Shown here piece by piece: positions 53,466 to 61,996 of a stretch of DNA of 64,000 bases; positions within the stretch are counted from its first letter, which is position 1, and each line of letters starts with the position of its first letter. Below the pieces are notes generated by a model. It searched no databases, had not been told where the DNA came from, and worked only from the letters and a program-made list of their open reading frames with translations. Position numbers and translations under genes: made by a program. Origin of the DNA: Legionella busanensis (GTDB lineage: Bacteria; Pseudomonadota; Gammaproteobacteria; Legionellales; Legionellaceae); the NCBI RefSeq assembly GCF_900461525.1, contig NZ_UGOD01000001.1, positions 527,001 through 591,000 on the forward strand, written 5' to 3'.

Positions 53466-53540
53466 ATGGCGCATAAACATAAAATATTCGTTATAATTCT
53501 CATTTTATTAATCAGTGTTGGTTTAATTATTTTGAATTAA
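53466..53540 (+). CDS. 24-residue single-helix membrane peptide
   Basis: The ATG at 53466 is preceded by AGGGGAT at good spacing. The product is a charged start (MAHKHK) followed by one hydrophobic helix of about 17 residues (FVIILILLISVGLIIL) and ends in Asn. This is the classic shape of small bacterial membrane proteins. It overlaps the end of the convergent GNAT gene by 14 bp. It could be chance in AT-rich DNA, so it is tentative. Confidence 0.4.
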   Translation: MAHKHKIFVIILILLISVGLIILN

Positions 53541-54558
53541 ATCTAAAAATATTTTTTTTGCTGTTATTAAAGTGAGCAATTTCACGCGTATATTCGGTAA
53601 ATTGATCCTTACTATAATTTTTAATAGTTGATCGCCAGAAACGATAAGCACCTTCGTTCCTTGGTATAATCATAACTTCCCAAACGCCGGGAAATTTTTT
53701 AAAGCATTGTTCGGCAATATATCGACCAATGCCTTTATGTTTAAATTTTCGAGCAACAAAAAATTGCGCCATATTAAAATCAATGCTGGGTTCGCTTCCT
53801 TTTTTATCAACTATAGCAAAACCAATTAGTTCATTTGCATAACGGATTATAAATGGAAAAGAGCTTTCATCTTTCCAATATTTTTCAAAATCAATACACT
53901 CATATAAGCCATCTTCAGGAATTTCCCAACCTTCTTCATGTCCAAGATATTCACTCATATCATAAACATAAAATCTAGCTAAGTTTTGTATAGTAGGATG
54001 GTCTGTTAAAGTAGCAGGAATAAGTTTTATTTTGTTGTAATCTATTAGAGTTTTTTGAATTTCGTATAAGGCTACTTCACTATTCCAGTGATGTGCACGT
54101 CCTACATAATTCATATTTACTTTTTCTAAAACGCGACGTGAATGTTTATTATTAGGATTAATGACAGCAACTAATTTATTAATAGTTAGGTGTTGAAATC
54201 CCCAATTAATAAGTGCTTGTGCAAGCTCAACGCCATAGCCTTTACCCCAGACAGCTTTAATGAGCGCATACCCTACTTCAATTTCAGGCTGAGTATCGTC
54301 ATAAGCTAGATAAATTAATCCAGCTCGTCCAACAAAAAGGCCACTTTCTTTTTCAAATACACACCCAAGGCTAAACATATGCTTCTCTTGATGAGCTAGT
54401 GCTTTCTCTAAGCCACTCATCACTTCCGAATGAGTACGTACACCCTGCCCAATGTACCTCATGACCTCAGCATCCATTTGCAAAGCGTATAAATTAGCAA
54501 AATCTTCTAATTGCGGGGTCTTGATGATTAAATTTTTCGTTTCTAAGAATACGCTCAT
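53527..54558 (-). CDS. tandem GNAT acetyltransferase fusion
   Basis: 343 residues with two GNAT domains. The first (about 1-175) is RimJ-like: GYALIKAVWGKGYGVELAQAL and NKLVAVINPNNKHSRRVLEKVNM. The second (about 180-343) has FIIRYANELIGFAIVDKKG, FFVARKFKHKGIGRYIAEQCF (acetyl-CoA loop) and IPRNEGAYRFWRS. Each half corresponds to a complete stand-alone enzyme, so this is a natural fusion of two acetyltransferases, possibly acting on linked substrates. The targets are unknown. Confidence 0.82.
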   Translation of the reverse strand: MSVFLETKNLIIKTPQLEDFANLYALQMDAEVMRYIGQGVRTHSEVMSGLEKALAHQEKHMFSLGCVFEKESGLFVGRAGLIYLAYDDTQPEIEVGYALIKAVWGKGYGVELAQALINWGFQHLTINKLVAVINPNNKHSRRVLEKVNMNYVGRAHHWNSEVALYEIQKTLIDYNKIKLIPATLTDHPTIQNLARFYVYDMSEYLGHEEGWEIPEDGLYECIDFEKYWKDESSFPFIIRYANELIGFAIVDKKGSEPSIDFNMAQFFVARKFKHKGIGRYIAEQCFKKFPGVWEVMIIPRNEGAYRFWRSTIKNYSKDQFTEYTREIAHFNNSKKNIFRFNSK

Positions 54559-54794
54559 GCTGTTAACTCATTATTCATAAAATAAAGCCATACTAGTTTG
54601 ATTTTAATACTGGCTCCAGTACGCCAGTATTTTAATAAAGATATTCTATCAAAAAATCATAAAGCAATTGCCAATTTATTATTTCTCTTACAATCAGCTC
54701 AATTTAAGTTAACACTGTTTTTTTTAATTTATTTCTTGCTATTTCTTAGATGGTTTATTACTTTACCCAAGTTTATGATAAATGGAATTTTTTT

Positions 54795-57700
54795 ATGTTA
54801 GAAACGCCTCTATTAGAAGTCATCCAATCCAATATCTTTGCTAAATACCACTTACCACTTATAAAACAAAAAACGCCAGATAAAAATAAGTATTGGGATT
54901 TTCTAACCCCGCAACAATCTTATGGCGTATTATCTGCCTGTAGGCGAGCTGCATTGATTAATATTTTGTTTAATATTCTCGAAGAGACTCAGCCTGACGC
55001 TGCAAATCTAATTACTCCAGAAGATTTATTTTATTTGCAAATTGTGGCTTTATTTGCTCACTCCATTTGGGAAAATAAATTAAATGATGAAGGAATTTTA
55101 GCAATTAAAGTTAATTGTCAAAATTTTTTAAAAAGTATTGGTGTCACTCATGCGCTTGCTCATCAATTTGCTCAGTTGCTTGATCCCACCGAAGTAACCT
55201 CTCAAAACACAAAGCAAAATTGGCTAAAAATCATTCTTAACAGTGCTGATTCGCTGAATAATATGCGCAAAGCAAATTTAATGTATAGTATTCATAAAAT
55301 ACCTTTAGTCGTAGAATTAAAAAAAATTGATAAACAAAACTTAATAGAAGAACTGGCTAAAGAAGTATTAGATATGCTGGTTTTGCAGCACGATATTGGG
55401 GTTAATGGTGTCCAGGTTATGGATGAAAAATACGATCTAATTTATGAAAGACGCGGTATTCATCCAAAGTCAAAGGTCAAGCTTCATTACGAGTACTCTA
55501 ACAATTGTTATGGGGACGTTATAAAAGATATAAAAAAATTTCCCATGTTATCTCAATACTATAAAAACGATACGTTACCTTTACGCAAGGTAAATTTATT
55601 AGAAGATATAAGGGTTAAGCAACGAGACGAAATAAGACATTCTGCTCCCACGATAAGGATTAACAATGATTTTCTCTTTAAATCATTACGCGGTGACAAT
55701 GCAAATTATTTTTTACAATTTATAGATGGTGTCATATCGCCTTTTATTCATCATCCTTTGCGCTTTAAAAGTAAAAAGATATACACAGTGGATGGCAAAG
55801 GGGTGCATTTGCGCAGCGAAAAAACACCTATCTATAGTAAAGAACAGAAAAAATTATATTCGAAAAAACAGTCTACAACCTACGGCATGCCTGATTTACA
55901 ACCTAATCCATTTAATTTTTCTGAAGAAAAAGTTAAAACAGTGGGGGTTATCTTTTTTGATATTATGAAGAACGCACTACTAGCTGATCATTTATTAACA
56001 CGTGATGTCGGCTCTTCTGTTCGTCCTAATGATTTTAATTTTTTGCCAGAAGCTGAGCAATATTTTAAACAGCGAGTTAATAAAGTTTTATTTGCAAAAG
56101 ATAATATAGAAGCATTTAAGAATGCTTTGCGTAATGAAAAAAAATATAAATATCACAATGAAGTCTTTGCTCATTTGCGCTTTACTGCAGATGATAGCTG
56201 CCAAGTATTTATTAACGTCGATACGTTAGAAGCACGATTATTAGCTCAACTTTACGCCAGAATGATTTATGCGCGCTTAAGAAATGTCAATGAGTGCCTA
56301 CCCGATTATGACGTTAAGATTTGCTACTATATGCCTACATCGTCCTTGCACTTAAAACAATATACCCAGCAAGAGCAACTGTTAGATATTGCTGAGGCCG
56401 AAGAAATCTTACAAAACGATGAGTATTTACTCGAAAAGATAATAGAAAATAATTTTGAATTGTTATTCTTCTTACCTGCTGAATTTCTTATTAAGTATTT
56501 AAATAAGAATATAGGTGGGCATACTTTAATTATCCAGATTCTAAGTCAAGGTTACTTACATATTTTAGATTTTTTCATAGAATTAAAATTACTGGACGCA
56601 CCAATTCTAGAAAAATTAATTGTTATGCATGTTCAAGAATTGCATGACACAAAAACACTAATCCAAATTGCCTATTTTGCAATTAAAAAAGATAGGCCAT
56701 TTATTTTTCAGCAAGTTTTGGAAACACTGTCTAAGCAACCTGACTATGAAAATTACATTAATGAAGCGGTTAATGTGTCAGGTGCCAAAGTGAACTTATT
56801 ACAATTGGCATTTAGTATACAGAAAGAGAATTATATTCATGCTTTATTAAACCTAAAATCGATTAATATTAATCAGGTAGATAGTGACGGTAATACTATT
56901 TTACATGATGCGGTTTTAACTGGCGATGAATATTATGTACGATTGGCCCTTGATTTAGGCGTTGATAGTAACGCAGCAAATAGTAAGGGTTTTACTGGGC
57001 TACATTATGCAGTTGCATTTGGTCATTGTAATATTGTTCGCCTTTTATTATCGCAATCAACTTTTACACAATTTAATGCAGAAGTTGAAGTTTCAAATGG
57101 AATTTATAATCAAAAATTATCATTGCTTGAATTAGCTGCAGTACAAGATCAAGTTGAGGTGTTAAAAATACTGCATCAAGATGGCCGTTTTGATTTTAGT
57201 AAAGAATATGGTTTTAAAAGAACGCTGCTATCCGTGGCAGAGGATAACCCTTTAACCTTAGCTTATTTATTAACCTTACCTGAAATCGATTTCAAAAAGA
57301 AAGATGTTAAGAACTACAGTGGTGGGAAAAACGCGCTACATAAAGCCGCAGCGAATGGTTTTGTCGATGTAGTAAAGATGCTGTTAGAAAAAGGCATGCC
57401 AATTAATGATACGAGTTGCGACAGAAAAGAAACAGCACTCCATTTTGCCATTGGCCCTGAAAAGAACGATGATGTCAGTATAGAAGATAGGATTGAAATT
57501 ATTAGATTATTGTTTACTGCTGGTATCGATAAAAATGCAGTTAACTCATCAGGAGAAAGTGCACTAGGCTTAGCAGTTACTAAAGATTGTGCACCCCTGA
57601 TAAAATACTTAGTAGAAAATGGCTGCAAGGTAAAAGGAATCAAAATATCTCTATTGGAAGCTGCTTTGGAACGGCACAATCATGCAATTCCAAAATTAAT

Positions 57701-57827
57701 AAAATATGAAATCCAAGCGAAAGCAAAATTGTTTGGCCGTTTTTTTAAGCATGAACATAAAGAGAAGCAAGAAATAACCACTGCTCCAAGTGAATCCTTA
57801 GACAGTAAAACAACCCTAAACAATTAG
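54795..57827 (+). CDS. ankyrin-repeat protein, Dot/Icm effector candidate
   Basis: About 1010 residues from ATG 54795 (GGA with fair spacing; an ATG 15 codons upstream lacks a Shine-Dalgarno). The N-terminal about 560 residues are mostly helical, include SAPTIRINNDFLF and VSPFIHHPLRFKSKKIYTV-like segments without a known motif, and begin with a bundle reminiscent of the neighbouring PDE-type protein (EDLFYLQIVALFAHSIWEN). Ankyrin repeats cover about residues 690-960 (GNTILHDAVLTGDEYYVRLA, GFTGLHYAVAFGHCNIVRLL, GKNALHKAAANGFVDVVKML, KETALHFAIGP). The C-terminus is polar and E/K-rich. Legionella ankyrin proteins are often host-directed. Confidence 0.78.
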   Translation: MLETPLLEVIQSNIFAKYHLPLIKQKTPDKNKYWDFLTPQQSYGVLSACRRAALINILFNILEETQPDAANLITPEDLFYLQIVALFAHSIWENKLNDEGILAIKVNCQNFLKSIGVTHALAHQFAQLLDPTEVTSQNTKQNWLKIILNSADSLNNMRKANLMYSIHKIPLVVELKKIDKQNLIEELAKEVLDMLVLQHDIGVNGVQVMDEKYDLIYERRGIHPKSKVKLHYEYSNNCYGDVIKDIKKFPMLSQYYKNDTLPLRKVNLLEDIRVKQRDEIRHSAPTIRINNDFLFKSLRGDNANYFLQFIDGVISPFIHHPLRFKSKKIYTVDGKGVHLRSEKTPIYSKEQKKLYSKKQSTTYGMPDLQPNPFNFSEEKVKTVGVIFFDIMKNALLADHLLTRDVGSSVRPNDFNFLPEAEQYFKQRVNKVLFAKDNIEAFKNALRNEKKYKYHNEVFAHLRFTADDSCQVFINVDTLEARLLAQLYARMIYARLRNVNECLPDYDVKICYYMPTSSLHLKQYTQQEQLLDIAEAEEILQNDEYLLEKIIENNFELLFFLPAEFLIKYLNKNIGGHTLIIQILSQGYLHILDFFIELKLLDAPILEKLIVMHVQELHDTKTLIQIAYFAIKKDRPFIFQQVLETLSKQPDYENYINEAVNVSGAKVNLLQLAFSIQKENYIHALLNLKSININQVDSDGNTILHDAVLTGDEYYVRLALDLGVDSNAANSKGFTGLHYAVAFGHCNIVRLLLSQSTFTQFNAEVEVSNGIYNQKLSLLELAAVQDQVEVLKILHQDGRFDFSKEYGFKRTLLSVAEDNPLTLAYLLTLPEIDFKKKDVKNYSGGKNALHKAAANGFVDVVKMLLEKGMPINDTSCDRKETALHFAIGPEKNDDVSIEDRIEIIRLLFTAGIDKNAVNSSGESALGLAVTKDCAPLIKYLVENGCKVKGIKISLLEAALERHNHAIPKLIKYEIQAKAKLFGRFFKHEHKEKQEITTAPSESLDSKTTLNN

Positions 57828-57842
57828 TTGATTTTAACAAAA

Positions 57843-57921
57843 GTAGGTTGGGCTAAACGAAGTGCAGCCCAACAAATTATGAATTGGTTAGCGACTACTC
57901 TATGATTGACGCTGTTGGGCT
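57843..57921. repeat. GTTGGGCT repeat, copy 1
   Basis: GTAGGTTGGGCTAAACGAAG ... GCAGCCCAAC forms an 8-bp hairpin (GTTGGGCT/AGCCCAAC). The unit ends TGTTGGGCT. A near-identical unit lies at 59981-60056. It separates two convergent genes and probably terminates both. Confidence 0.75.
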
Positions 57922-57943
57922 GTGCTATGCTTATTTACTTTCT

Positions 57944-59029
57944 TTAAGAGAAATTAAATCTTTTAGCAACACTGTCAATGATTTTATCTTTAGCTTTTTT
58001 AAAAAAAGATAACCTTAAGTTTAGGTGACTGGCAGAATCAGGGTTAACTGTACTTGCGTCGTTAACATGTTGGTCATCTTCTAACGGGCTTTGTTTAGAT
58101 TTTTCAATTTTTTTAGTGTTGATAGAAGGCAGAAATTGATTCATTAGCTTTAATAAATCTGCAAAGGTTTCACCAACTTGTGTTACCGTCTTTTTCCTAA
58201 GTAATATTGGTGGCAGAAATTTATTATGAGTTCCATTGTGCTTATAATATGGCTGGCCTGTCATGCCATTACTGGCTCGGGCAAAATCCAGTAAAATATC
58301 ATTAAATTCTTTTACGTAATTAGCCTGTAATAATCCTGACAAATTCTCAAGATTATTTTTATTGATCCTATCAATATTACCCCAGCATCTAACCAAGTCA
58401 CTATGATGACTTAAGTCAAGCACTCCTTTGACTAATCTTGATTTATTTATCTGTGTCGATTTATCCCCTTCATAACCTTGATGAGGAACTGACGTGGTAA
58501 ATTCTTTATCTAAGATGGGTATGTAATGACACATACTAAAGGCAATATTGTCAACAAGGGCTGCATTAAATTCAACTGCCTTAGCAATTTCAGTAAAAAT
58601 TAAAGCTGATCGCTCTGCATTACTGGGATCACTAATCCCACCCCGTTCATTAGTTCTGCCTGCTCTAAATAAAAAAGCTGCCAACATAACAGCTTCTCTT
58701 TCTTCATTGGTAAGACGCTGTAGCGCATTTTGGATTTCTGGTAAACCAACGGTAGCAATAGTCTCTAATAAAAATTGAGTATTGGCTGCCTGTCTTAAAC
58801 TGTGGCCTACATCATGATTGGGGCGATAAATAATGACACCATCAACTTCCATAAAATTATGTTTTATATCTACATAAGGAATGTTAATGATGTTAGCTGC
58901 GAGTGCTTGATAGAGTGGCGTATGAAATTCTTTTTTCAACCAATACTTTTTCCAGTCTGGATCAATAGTAATGGTTGCCTGATAAGGATTATTGTGCGAT
59001 GAAGTAGAGGTAATGACCAATGTATCCAT
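57944..59029 (-). CDS. SidE-type phosphodiesterase (Dup-like) domain protein, effector candidate
   Basis: 361 residues. The conserved-looking core is YRPNHDVGHSLRQAA (His72 and His76), AAFLFRAGRTNERGG (Glu128) and DLSHHSDLVRCWGN (His208/209). These resemble the PDE domain of SidE-family proteins and the stand-alone Dup deubiquitinases, whose catalytic residues are two His near an RPNH motif, a Glu in GRxNE and a later His. Such enzymes handle phosphoribosyl-ubiquitin in host cells. Residues about 275-361 form a polar tail with no PDE features. No signal peptide is present. Motif-level match only; an HD-like hydrolase is the alternative. Confidence 0.6.
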   Translation of the reverse strand: MDTLVITSTSSHNNPYQATITIDPDWKKYWLKKEFHTPLYQALAANIINIPYVDIKHNFMEVDGVIIYRPNHDVGHSLRQAANTQFLLETIATVGLPEIQNALQRLTNEEREAVMLAAFLFRAGRTNERGGISDPSNAERSALIFTEIAKAVEFNAALVDNIAFSMCHYIPILDKEFTTSVPHQGYEGDKSTQINKSRLVKGVLDLSHHSDLVRCWGNIDRINKNNLENLSGLLQANYVKEFNDILLDFARASNGMTGQPYYKHNGTHNKFLPPILLRKKTVTQVGETFADLLKLMNQFLPSINTKKIEKSKQSPLEDDQHVNDASTVNPDSASHLNLRLSFFKKAKDKIIDSVAKRFNFS

Positions 59030-59145
59030 AATGATTCTGAGTCTAACTGCTTAGTATGGGTTTAAAGGAGCGATATATTGCTAGTGCAGGTATTTTTTGT
59101 CAATTCATTTGTATGATGCAAGGCTTGAAAGTTAATTTCAGTAAA

Positions 59146-59296
59146 GTAGCCTTGATGCAGTGCAGCGTAATCAAGGTTTAAGAAATAGTGGATGTTCTAA
59201 ATTGTTGGGCTAAGGCCCAATCTATGTTTGCAAGTTATTTAAATTAAATAAATGGCGAATAAAGACCTTGATTACGCTGCGCTGCATCACGGTTAC
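59146..59296. repeat. CCTTGAT repeat family, 151-bp copy
   Basis: Ends GTAGCCTTGATGCAGTGCAG and its inverted partner near 59263-59296 (ACCTTGATTACGCTGCGCTG). The core contains TTGGGCTAAGGCCCAA. It is noncoding and lies between the PDE-like gene and ohr. Confidence 0.78.
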
Positions 59297-59309
59297 GCTT
59301 ACTAAAATT

Positions 59310-59753
59310 TTACACACCTTCGACTTCCAATTCAAAATCGATGTTACCACGTGTAGCATGACTGTAGGGACAGATTTTTTCGTGTGTTTCCTGTACTAAT
59401 TCTTTTGCTTCATTAGTAGAAAGAGATGGAACTTTAACATTCATTTTAACTGCAATACCAAACCCGCCGCCTTCACGAGGGCCAACAGAGACATGACATG
59501 TTACTGTTGCACCATTGACTTTTTTCTTGTGTTGACTCGCCACAAATTCTAATGCGCCACCAAAGCAAGCTGCATAACCAGCAGCAAAAAGATGTTCCGG
59601 TGTGGTGGTATTGGGTAAGCCAGGACCCCCCATCTCTTTGGGAACGGAAAAATTTGCACTAACCGAATGATCAGTGGTTTCTGAATGGCCGTTGCGTCCT
59701 CCTGTATTAGTTGCTGTTGCAGTTACTAGCGGTTTTATGGTGTTTACTGACAT
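59310..59753 (-). CDS. ohr: organic hydroperoxide resistance protein (Ohr, OsmC family)
   Basis: A 147-residue thiol peroxidase. The peroxidatic Cys63 lies in AACFGGALEF, the resolving Cys128 in ICPYSHATRGN, and the active-site Arg and Glu environment (Arg20 in GGRNGHSE) is conserved. It reduces organic hydroperoxides, probably using lipoyl-type thiols. AAGGAG lies 7 bp before the ATG. No MarR-type OhrR gene is adjacent in the window, so regulation is from elsewhere. Located in the cytoplasm. Confidence 0.93.
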   Translation of the reverse strand: MSVNTIKPLVTATATNTGGRNGHSETTDHSVSANFSVPKEMGGPGLPNTTTPEHLFAAGYAACFGGALEFVASQHKKKVNGATVTCHVSVGPREGGGFGIAVKMNVKVPSLSTNEAKELVQETHEKICPYSHATRGNIDFELEVEGV

Positions 59754-59980
59754 GCTACTCTCCTTGTTCTTTAGGTGGTTTGGGTTTACTTACTCTGATT
59801 GTAAGGTTTCGTAGTTACATAAATATTGTTCTAGTTTCGAGAAAAAATTTTTAACTTAGTATAATTTAAACTGAGCATTAATTCCTCATAAATTGAATTC
59901 ATAAAATCTCTAGATTATGCTGTCCTACAACTAAGATGTGCTACGTTATCTATGCTCATTTGAATCGCAGGAAAGCCAAA

Positions 59981-60056
59981 GTAGATTGGGCTAAACGAAG
60001 TGCAGCCCAACAAATCATGAATTGGTTATTTACTCTAAGATTGAAACTGTTGGGCC
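59981..60056. repeat. GTTGGGCT repeat, copy 2
   Basis: GTAGATTGGGCTAAACGAAG, GCAGCCCAACAAATCATGAA and TGTTGGGCC reproduce the unit at 57843 with few changes. Together with the next repeat it fills most of the 679-bp gap 59754-60432, where no gene is supported. Confidence 0.75.
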
Positions 60057-60103
60057 AAAGCTCAACATACATTTGCTCAGTGAGGTATCTTTGATACAGC
60101 GAG

Positions 60104-60268
60104 GTAGCCTTGATAGAGCAACGCGTAATCAAGTTTTAAGGAATAATAATTATCTTAAATTATTAGGACAAGGCCTAATCTACGTTTGCAAGATATGCAC
60201 AGTAAATAAATTGAAAAAGTGATTTATTGAATGGAAACCTTGATCACGCGTTGCTCCCTCAAGGCTAC
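60104..60268. repeat. CCTTGAT repeat family, 165-bp copy
   Basis: Inverted ends GTAGCCTTGATAGAGCAACG and ACCTTGATCACGCGTTGCTC ... CAAGGCTAC. The core is nearly identical to that of the copy at 60884 (shared TACGTTTGCAAGATATGCAC and AGTAAATAAATTG), which shows recent duplication or gene conversion. Confidence 0.82.
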
Positions 60269-60432
60269 CCGGGTTTTGCCCATGCTCAGGCAGTGTATTG
60301 ATACTTAGTATCCTTCTCTAGGTAAGGATTTTGATTTTCCCAGATGCTATAAGTAATATACTTAAATTAAATGCAAAAAGGTTATTTCCTTCTATAATTT
60401 AAACATACTTTCTAACCTGAAGAATAAAATAA

Positions 60433-60822
60433 ATGAAAAAAATTATTGAGGTACCAGATCTTCTTTCATATGAAAAATACGGGTTTACCCAATGTGTTCA
60501 ATACGGTGACTTAATATTCGTGACAGGCCAATCCGGGCAAGATAAAGAGGGACGGATTGTTGCGCCCGATATGGAATCTCAAACTAGACAAACATTTAAA
60601 AATATTGAATATGCTTTAAAAGCAGCTCATTCAAGTTTGGACAACATCGTTTCTATGACTTCTTACATAGTAGATATCAATACAAACGGACAAAGTTATT
60701 TTCAAGCACGTAAAGCATGCATGCCTAATTCAGCATATACGAGTACATCTATTGGTGTAGCGGCACTGGCTATACCTGGCTTACTCATTGAAGTAACTTG
60801 TATTGCTTCAATTAATAAATAA
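60433..60822 (+). CDS. RidA/YjgF-family protein
   Basis: A 129-residue single-domain RidA-like protein: LIFVTGQSGQDKEG, TRQTFKNIEYALKAAHSSLD, NIVSMTSYIVDI and LAIPGLLIEVTCIASI. The canonical substrate-binding Arg in the CVEAR motif is absent (EVTCIA). It therefore belongs to the diverse RidA subgroups of unknown reaction rather than the archetypal 2-aminoacrylate deaminase. It is flanked on both sides by CCTTGAT repeats, which may frame it as a unit. Confidence 0.82.
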   Translation: MKKIIEVPDLLSYEKYGFTQCVQYGDLIFVTGQSGQDKEGRIVAPDMESQTRQTFKNIEYALKAAHSSLDNIVSMTSYIVDINTNGQSYFQARKACMPNSAYTSTSIGVAALAIPGLLIEVTCIASINK

Positions 60823-60883
60823 TGAATAGTATGATTTAAAACGGTACTTCACAATCCAAATGGTATAAAGCACAAGTAGAGAG

Positions 60884-61048
60884 GTAGCCTTGATGCAGCG
60901 CAGCGTAATCAAGGTTTAAAAAATAAAAATTATCTCAAATTATTGAACCAAGGCCTGATCTACGTTTGCAAGATATGCACAGTAAATAAATTGCAAAAGT
61001 GATTTAACAAATGGAAACCTTGAATACGCGTTGCTCCATCAAGGCTAC
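60884..61048. repeat. CCTTGAT repeat family, second 165-bp copy
   Basis: Ends GTAGCCTTGATGCAGCGCAG and ACCTTGAATACGCGTTGCTC ... CAAGGCTAC. It has the same length as and a closely similar core to the copy at 60104. It fills about half of the 302-bp gap 60823-61124. Confidence 0.82.
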
Positions 61049-61124
61049 GCTGGGGTAGTTTTCTGTAAGATGAAAAAGGACAAAAGTTAGCTTAGCTAGC
61101 CATATGGGTTACGATTTTGCTTTT

Positions 61125-61685
61125 TCAATCATCGCTGATAGAACGAATGACTCGAGCAGGATTTCCTCCAACAAGGGTGTTGGGGGGAACATGCTTAGTG
61201 ACTACTGAGCCAGCAGAGACAACCGAGTTTTCACCTACAGTCACACCACCAACAATAATTGCACCAGCGGCTATCCAGACGTTTCTCTCAATCATGATAG
61301 GTTTTCCGATTGTGGTTGTACGGCGTTTAGATGGTTCAAGGGCATGGCTAGTAGTGATGATGCTAACATTTGGCCCAATCATCACATTGTCTGCGATATG
61401 GAGTCCACCAAGATCATAGAATGTACAGTTCTGATTTATGAAAACATTACGTCCGATACGAATTTCATCTCCTCCTGCAGCATAAAAGGGGGGAATTAGT
61501 AAAAAGCTTTCGTCTACTTGTTTACCGATAAGCTCACTAAACAGTGCACGGATTTCATGGGAATCATTATATGTTAAGCAATTAAGCTTGGCAGTGATTG
61601 TCATCGCTTTCTTGGTGTTGGCCGCCATGGCAGCTGATTCTGGGGTCTTACTGTGGATTACCTTAGTATTTTTCTCATTTGACAT
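61125..61685 (-). CDS. left-handed beta-helix O-acetyltransferase (maltose/galactoside acetyltransferase type)
   Basis: 186 residues. An N-terminal helical cap (about 15-60, TKKAMTITAKLNCLTYND) is followed by hexapeptide-repeat turns: IGRNVFINQNCTFYDLGGLH, IADNVMIGPNVSIITTSHAL (catalytic His in TTSHAL), IGKPIMIERNVWIAAGAIIV and GENSVVSAGSVVTKHVPPNT. The trimeric enzyme transfers acetyl from acetyl-CoA to a sugar hydroxyl. AAGGAA lies 7 bp before the ATG. It ends next to repeats; the acceptor sugar is unknown. Confidence 0.88.
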   Translation of the reverse strand: MSNEKNTKVIHSKTPESAAMAANTKKAMTITAKLNCLTYNDSHEIRALFSELIGKQVDESFLLIPPFYAAGGDEIRIGRNVFINQNCTFYDLGGLHIADNVMIGPNVSIITTSHALEPSKRRTTTIGKPIMIERNVWIAAGAIIVGGVTVGENSVVSAGSVVTKHVPPNTLVGGNPARVIRSISDD

Positions 61686-61774
61686 TTAGGATTTCCTTAT
61701 AACCTTCATAAAGCCTATTAATCTGCCTACAGGAGAATTTCGAGTTTTTTGAAAATACCGTAACTACTTGATTT

Positions 61775-61824
61775 TGGTGGGCCCACTAGGACTTGAACCT
61801 AGGATCAACAGATTATGAGTCTGA
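61775..61824 (-). other. 3' fragment of a tRNA gene with CAT anticodon (attachment site)
   Basis: Read on the minus strand, the fragment has most of an anticodon stem with loop CTCATAA, a perfect T arm (CTAGG TTCAAGT CCTAG), the acceptor 3' strand TGGGCCC and CCA. The D arm and the 5' acceptor strand (expected GGGCCCA) are missing: homology stops inside the anticodon stem. This is the standard scar of tRNA-targeting integration, and a tyrosine integrase starts about 170 bp away. The anticodon and T arm resemble tRNA-Ile2 or tRNA-Met; the identity is not settled. Confidence 0.8.
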
Positions 61825-61996
61825 AATATACCCCTTCTAGCTAGTTTTACCTCTTTTTAAACTTCCTTAAAAAAATTTTTAAAAATCAATGTTATTAAGC
61901 CATAATTGGCTTTATTTGATTTTCTATTATTTTAAATAATCTGTCTACATTGCGTCTACATGAGAATTTTGTCTACATGACATTTGAAGGAAAAAT

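Noticed and set aside
54598..54801. Open frame before the ankyrin gene
   Set aside because: It is a hydrophobic-looking AT-rich stretch without a Shine-Dalgarno that overlaps the ankyrin gene start in another frame.
60022..60222. Open frame of 66 codons
   Set aside because: It lies inside the GTTGGGCT and CCTTGAT repeats, has no Shine-Dalgarno and its peptide has no coding character.
46521..61048. CRISPR array
   Set aside because: The repeats are kilobases apart, irregularly spaced, longer than CRISPR repeats and there are no cas genes.
61117..61419. Plus-strand open frame over the acetyltransferase
   Set aside because: The hexapeptide repeats on the minus strand show which strand is coding.
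61775..61850. Complete tRNA gene
   Set aside because: The D arm and the 5' acceptor strand (expected GGGCCCA) are missing; only the 3' part is present.
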